Shown piece by piece: positions 33,404-36,980 of a DNA stretch of 36,980 bases. The translations under genes and the position numbers were made by a program. The notes beneath the pieces were generated by a model. The model saw nothing but the letters and a program-made list of their open reading frames with translations. It ran no database searches and had not been told where the DNA came from. The first letter of the stretch is position 1, and every line of letters starts with the position of its first letter. The stretch covers positions 1-36,980 of the forward strand of contig JABVXU010000529.1 in the NCBI GenBank assembly GCA_013365365.1. The letters run 5' to 3'. Source of the stretch: Cruorifilaria tuberocauda (lineage: Eukaryota > Nematoda > Chromadorea > Rhabditida > Onchocercidae).

Positions 33404-36315
33404 TCATATCCACTCTGATGGCGGCTTGCCAACATCAACATATATATGATAATACAATGGCCGCAGTGTAACCTGAAAAACCAAAAAATTGTATTTTCTT
33501 AAATCAAATTCTAATTAGAGCTTAAATAAACAATATATTTCAATGATTACCAGCTTTTCGGAATTATCAAACGAAAACTTTTTCTTTAGATTGAAAAATT
33601 AGAAATAAATAGAAAAAATGACAAGCAAAATATATGTTAATTTAACTCTCCAAAATTAAAAATATTTTCTACGAAGTAACCTTTAATATTTTCCATGCAG
33701 GAACATTTAGACCATCAGTTCGATAGCGTGTTTCAGCTTCATCTAATAACTTATATCTGCAAAAGTAGAATCGAATTTTGCCTTACTAAATATCATGTAC
33801 TGGTTTCCGCAGTAAGCCATCACTGAGATGATGGTATAACTATTATAGTAATTAGCAATACGCTAATTATTTTTTAGTTAATTATTTCTAAACGACAAGC
33901 TTAAATATTCGAAATATTTTAAATAATCATGTATGAAATAAGGTCTAACATTATTAATTTTGAACAAACACTGATCAGAATTTGATTTTAATTTTCATTA
34001 TTTCGAGTAAATTAAAAAATAGATTACAAGATGATAAAACTTTCAGAAACGTACACTAATTTTGGTGCAATTCGTTTCCTCTTGACATGCTTCAGCATAG
34101 TAAATCGACCTGTGGTAACATCAGGCCTTTCAATGGTCAAGTTTTGTGCCATTATTCGTTTCCCTGTAGAGATAAATTAAACATATAAGTATGATTTATT
34201 TTACTTTTATATATTTCATTAAAATTTGATCTGATGGATCTAACAACAAACATGTCATTTGCTTCTGTCGTAACACGCTCTTTTGCAGCTAATACCAGCC
34301 TAATCGTCCCACAAAATCATGAATGTTGCCTCCAACTCAAATCTATAAACTGCAATCAAAATTCAAGGACAGATAACGAAACAGAAAAATATTGGTACTG
34401 ACCCATGTCATCGTCCTCACCACCCCAACCCCAATACATATTCGAATAACCATTTACTGTTCGGTAATCGTCCATGCTAATTGCTAGAACGCCACCAACT
34501 ATTTCTTTATACCACAATCTACAAATGATAATTTTTATCATACCAAATCTTAAAGAAGACTACGAACATGTTTTTGAAGACATTAGTTCTGACAGGAAAT
34601 AGTTATTTGATCTTACAACAAATGCTAATCCTCTTCGAATCAGAAGATACCGAAGAGTAAAAATGTGTTGATACCACTGCTTATAAAAATAATTACGACA
34701 AATTAATCAAAACTTGAGGAAATAGATGATTAATGTTCACTTCTGGTTTGATAATTTTATGCATTGTTTTGAAGTCGAATGTTTTGCAATGATTTTAATT
34801 AATATAAATAAAAATACTGGGCTCGGATTACGTATTGCCAACAGAAGAAAACTTTTTGAACATGAATGAATTCTGAAATAATATTCCTTCAGAATAACCA
34901 GGATCACTCGACCTAACTAGTAAAAAATAAATGTTGAATTTGAAAAGAAAACATACTGGTATCCAAGATTACTAACAAAAGCGCCAATATGACGCGGTGT
35001 TGGTGGACAACCATAGAAGTTACGATCGTCTTGCGGGAACATATCAACATCATGAAATATAACACAGCTGACATTAAGACGTTCAGCCAAGCGAAATGCT
35101 GCGTTCATTATTCGGCCTTTGTTGAACAAATCATTACCGTACTGAAAAACCAACTCACAAAAATACCAGAATATATTTCAGCAAATAAAAACTCTTTGTT
35201 GAATTCAATGACCCAACAACGACGGTAAGTAATTTCTTCATTAACAGAAAACATGATATATTATAGATTAAAAAATTAAAGATTCCATGACAACGCTTTG
35301 AGGAATATCCTGAAATTTCTTAAAAATTTGATGACCAGTATTTGTTTTAGCTCTCTATTGCTTTTCGAACCTGTTCTGTTACGATGAATCGAAAATCTAG
35401 TCGCTGTCTTCTAAAAACTGGGATAAGAAAATCGATAAGGCGAGTCAAATGTGTTTGGCGATCTCGAAATGGAATTATCACAGCTATCTGAAATAAAAGG
35501 ATAATCAGAAGCAAGTATAAGAAAACAGCTTCTTTATGATTCCCTTAATTTTAATTTGGATAAAGACATATATATTAGGCTGAAAATTCCACATTGCCTA
35601 AAATTTTTAAATAAATTATACTTATTAAGCTCTTCATACCTTTTACATTTAGAAGGAAACCACTAAAAAGTAAAACTTAAGTAACAAGAAATATATAAGG
35701 TATTTTTTCCATGCTCAAATCTAGATTTCTTACTCAATAAACTAAAATTTTAAAATGGCCCATCAGAAAATCACCTTATGTTCAGTGATGCAGTCTTCTG
35801 GTTTCCAATGTCCACCAGGTCCTAAATATGGATAGTGTTTCTGCACTTCGGCTTCTTTCAAATTCGTTATTAAAAGCACCGCTTGCGGTAATTGACCAAC
35901 TGAAACAGTAGCACGTCAAAGTGTGCAATCAATTAAATTTTATATTTGAAAAAAGCAAACAGTATTACGTCTGTGTAGTTTGGCTATAAGTCTATCAATA
36001 TAAGATCGTAGTCATGCTTAAAAGATTCATATAAATAGAAAAAAAATGAATGATTTCCTGTAACTTACTCAGTTTCCTATTGTCCTCTGGATCTGGACAT
36101 ATGTTTTTCATATCATTTGACCTATTCTTCAACGAGCGGTTTTCAAGCTCATCAAATAACGAAATATCATCTGCAAGTGACTTATCTTCCATAATGACAG
36201 TGAAAGTGGTTGAAGTTCCGTTCCGCTGCATATCAATATCTGGTGATCTAGAAAAAAATTTCACAATAAAAATAAAAATAAAAAATTGATATCTTTTGCA
36301 TTTCATTGCAATCAT
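33404..36315 (-). CDS. bre-4: Beta-1,4-N-acetylgalactosaminyltransferase (BRE-4 type)
   Basis: Golgi glycosyltransferase family 7 enzyme that transfers GalNAc in beta-1,4 linkage to GlcNAc-ended glycans; in C. elegans BRE-4 builds the arthro-series glycolipids. Core exons, in reading order: 36247 or 36239-36069, 35899-35775, 35487-35371, 35141-34957, 34518-34403, 34163-34055, 33756-33681, 33472-33404; all phases join. Motifs: LGPGGHWKPEDC, IIPFRDR, FNKGRIMNAAF, HDVDMF (DXD metal site), EIVGGV, WGWGGEDDD (catalytic Glu-Asp), RTDGLNV, and end VDVGKPPSEWI-stop. At the position of human B4GALT1 Tyr289, which sets Gal use, this protein has Ile (EIVGGV), as expected for a GalNAc transferase. The N-terminus is unresolved: the first core exon is open back to an ATG at 36315, but that part looks like a translated polypyrimidine tract, and better anchor exons may lie at 36925-36581. 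A broken paralogue lies 2.5 kb downstream. Confidence 0.93.
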
Positions 36316-36580
36316 TCATCTATTCATGTGTTTAATAAGGGACCCAGTTTTTCTATTATGCTGCCTCCTACATTGTCTGATAGTCTTAATGGTTACAAAA
36401 AAACCAAAAAAAAATTCTCAACACTCTAAAACATGTTTCACTACATATCAAAGTTGACATATCACAATACATTAAAATTAAAGGTGAAAATTTCAATCCG
36501 AATGATAACGAAGTCATTTACTAGTCATCCACATTTTACTTGCTTGGCTGTTTCTGTTCAATTCGAGGTTTAGGATGTAC

Positions 36581-36925
36581 TAATTAAAGTAATAAGACCG
36601 AAACTAGAAAAAAATGGTGGCAAAAGGATTACCAGTATAATAAGAAGTAAGCAAGAAAAACAAGCCTTATTCGTTCCAATACCACTTCATGATCATCCTG
36701 AACAAGATCAAAAACGGTTTCTTCATTTCCATTGGCGTTCTCATTTTGAATAATTGGTAGTTTTTTGTTGACTATATTCTGTTGCTGCTGCTGTTCAATA
36801 CTCAAAATATCACGCGGTTTCGTAGTTTTCAATCTGAAAACCATTAAAATGTAATCACTGATTCAGCATACTACATACCGCAACATTTTTCGCTTTCGGA
36901 ATGATATATTACCACATAAACGCAT
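36581..36925 (-). other. Candidate 5' exons of bre-4 (tail and membrane anchor)
   Basis: Three pieces join in phase: 36925-36879 (ATG, MRLCGNISFRKRKML, donor GTATGT); 36833-36633 (acceptor ttttcag, a CAG/CAA run giving QQQQQ, ending IRLVFLAYFLLY, donor GTAATC); and a 23-base piece 36603-36581 (acceptor tttctag, FGLITLI, donor GTACAT) that would enter the core at 36239. Together they make a single 20-residue hydrophobic anchor after an 80-residue cytosolic tail, giving a 412-aa type II protein. Without the small piece, 36633 joined to 36247 creates TGA. Alternatively the 36833-36633 exon begins at ATG 36844 or belongs to another gene reaching beyond the window. Confidence 0.4.
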
Positions 36926-36980
36926 ATAAAATATTTTTTCATCACATTTGTGTCATAATTACATCTCTACAAAGAACTGG
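36926..36980. other. Right window edge
   Basis: AT-rich sequence upstream of the candidate bre-4 start; too short to interpret. Confidence 0.3.

Noticed and set aside
36239..36315. N-terminus of bre-4 read straight through from ATG 36315
   Set aside because: Kept only as an alternative: the apparent hydrophobic stretch FFIFIFIV is the translation of a T-rich acceptor tract ending tttctag.

Overview
This is nuclear DNA from a nematode, most likely a filarial/spirurid worm. The whole window is strongly AT-rich. Genes are split into many short exons with GT..AG introns and T-rich acceptors (tttcag, ttttag). The protein set (glycerol kinase, an HSE-5-type epimerase, a BRE-4-type glycosyltransferase and a nematode-style pentameric ligand-gated channel) fits a worm. 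I see no bacterial gene, tRNA, rRNA or CRISPR array.

Layout, left to right. (1) 1-2731: an inverted-repeat-bounded element with near-identical arms of about 200-265 bp, holding a decayed C2H2 zinc-finger array; it looks like a DNA transposon or foldback element cut by the window edge. (2) 2981-6732, minus: a complete ten-exon glycerol kinase of 510 aa. (3) 6733-10627: a long divergent intergenic region with short repeats. (4) 10628-14414, plus: a complete twelve-exon heparosan-N-sulfate-glucuronate 5-epimerase (hse-5), about 598 aa. (5) 14415-17760: AT-rich spacer with a 570-bp (GT)-rich minisatellite. (6) 17761-26251, plus: a ten-exon pentameric ligand-gated ion channel of 406 aa with a 4.1-kb first intron; it lacks the two Cys-loop cysteines and has an atypical M2. 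(7) 26919-30857, minus: a broken second copy of the beta-1,4-GalNAc transferase gene. (8) about 31.1-33.1 kb: unrecognised decayed coding DNA. (9) 33404-36315 or further right, minus: the intact beta-1,4-N-acetylgalactosaminyltransferase (bre-4 type), with unresolved N-terminal exons.

Functionally the intact genes are unrelated housekeeping or signalling genes: glycerol phosphorylation, Golgi heparan sulfate epimerisation, a neuronal-type receptor channel and Golgi LacdiNAc-type glycan synthesis. I see no operon. hse-5 and bre-4 are both Golgi glycan enzymes, but they lie 19 kb apart on opposite strands.

The most interesting structures are: the Cys-less channel with an odd pore; the tandem bre-4 pseudogene, whose exons match the functional copy base for base in length but which carries an exon-splitting 220-bp micro-inversion; and the zinc-finger-bearing inverted-repeat element. 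All gene models were built by hand from splice phase and protein similarity, without database searches.
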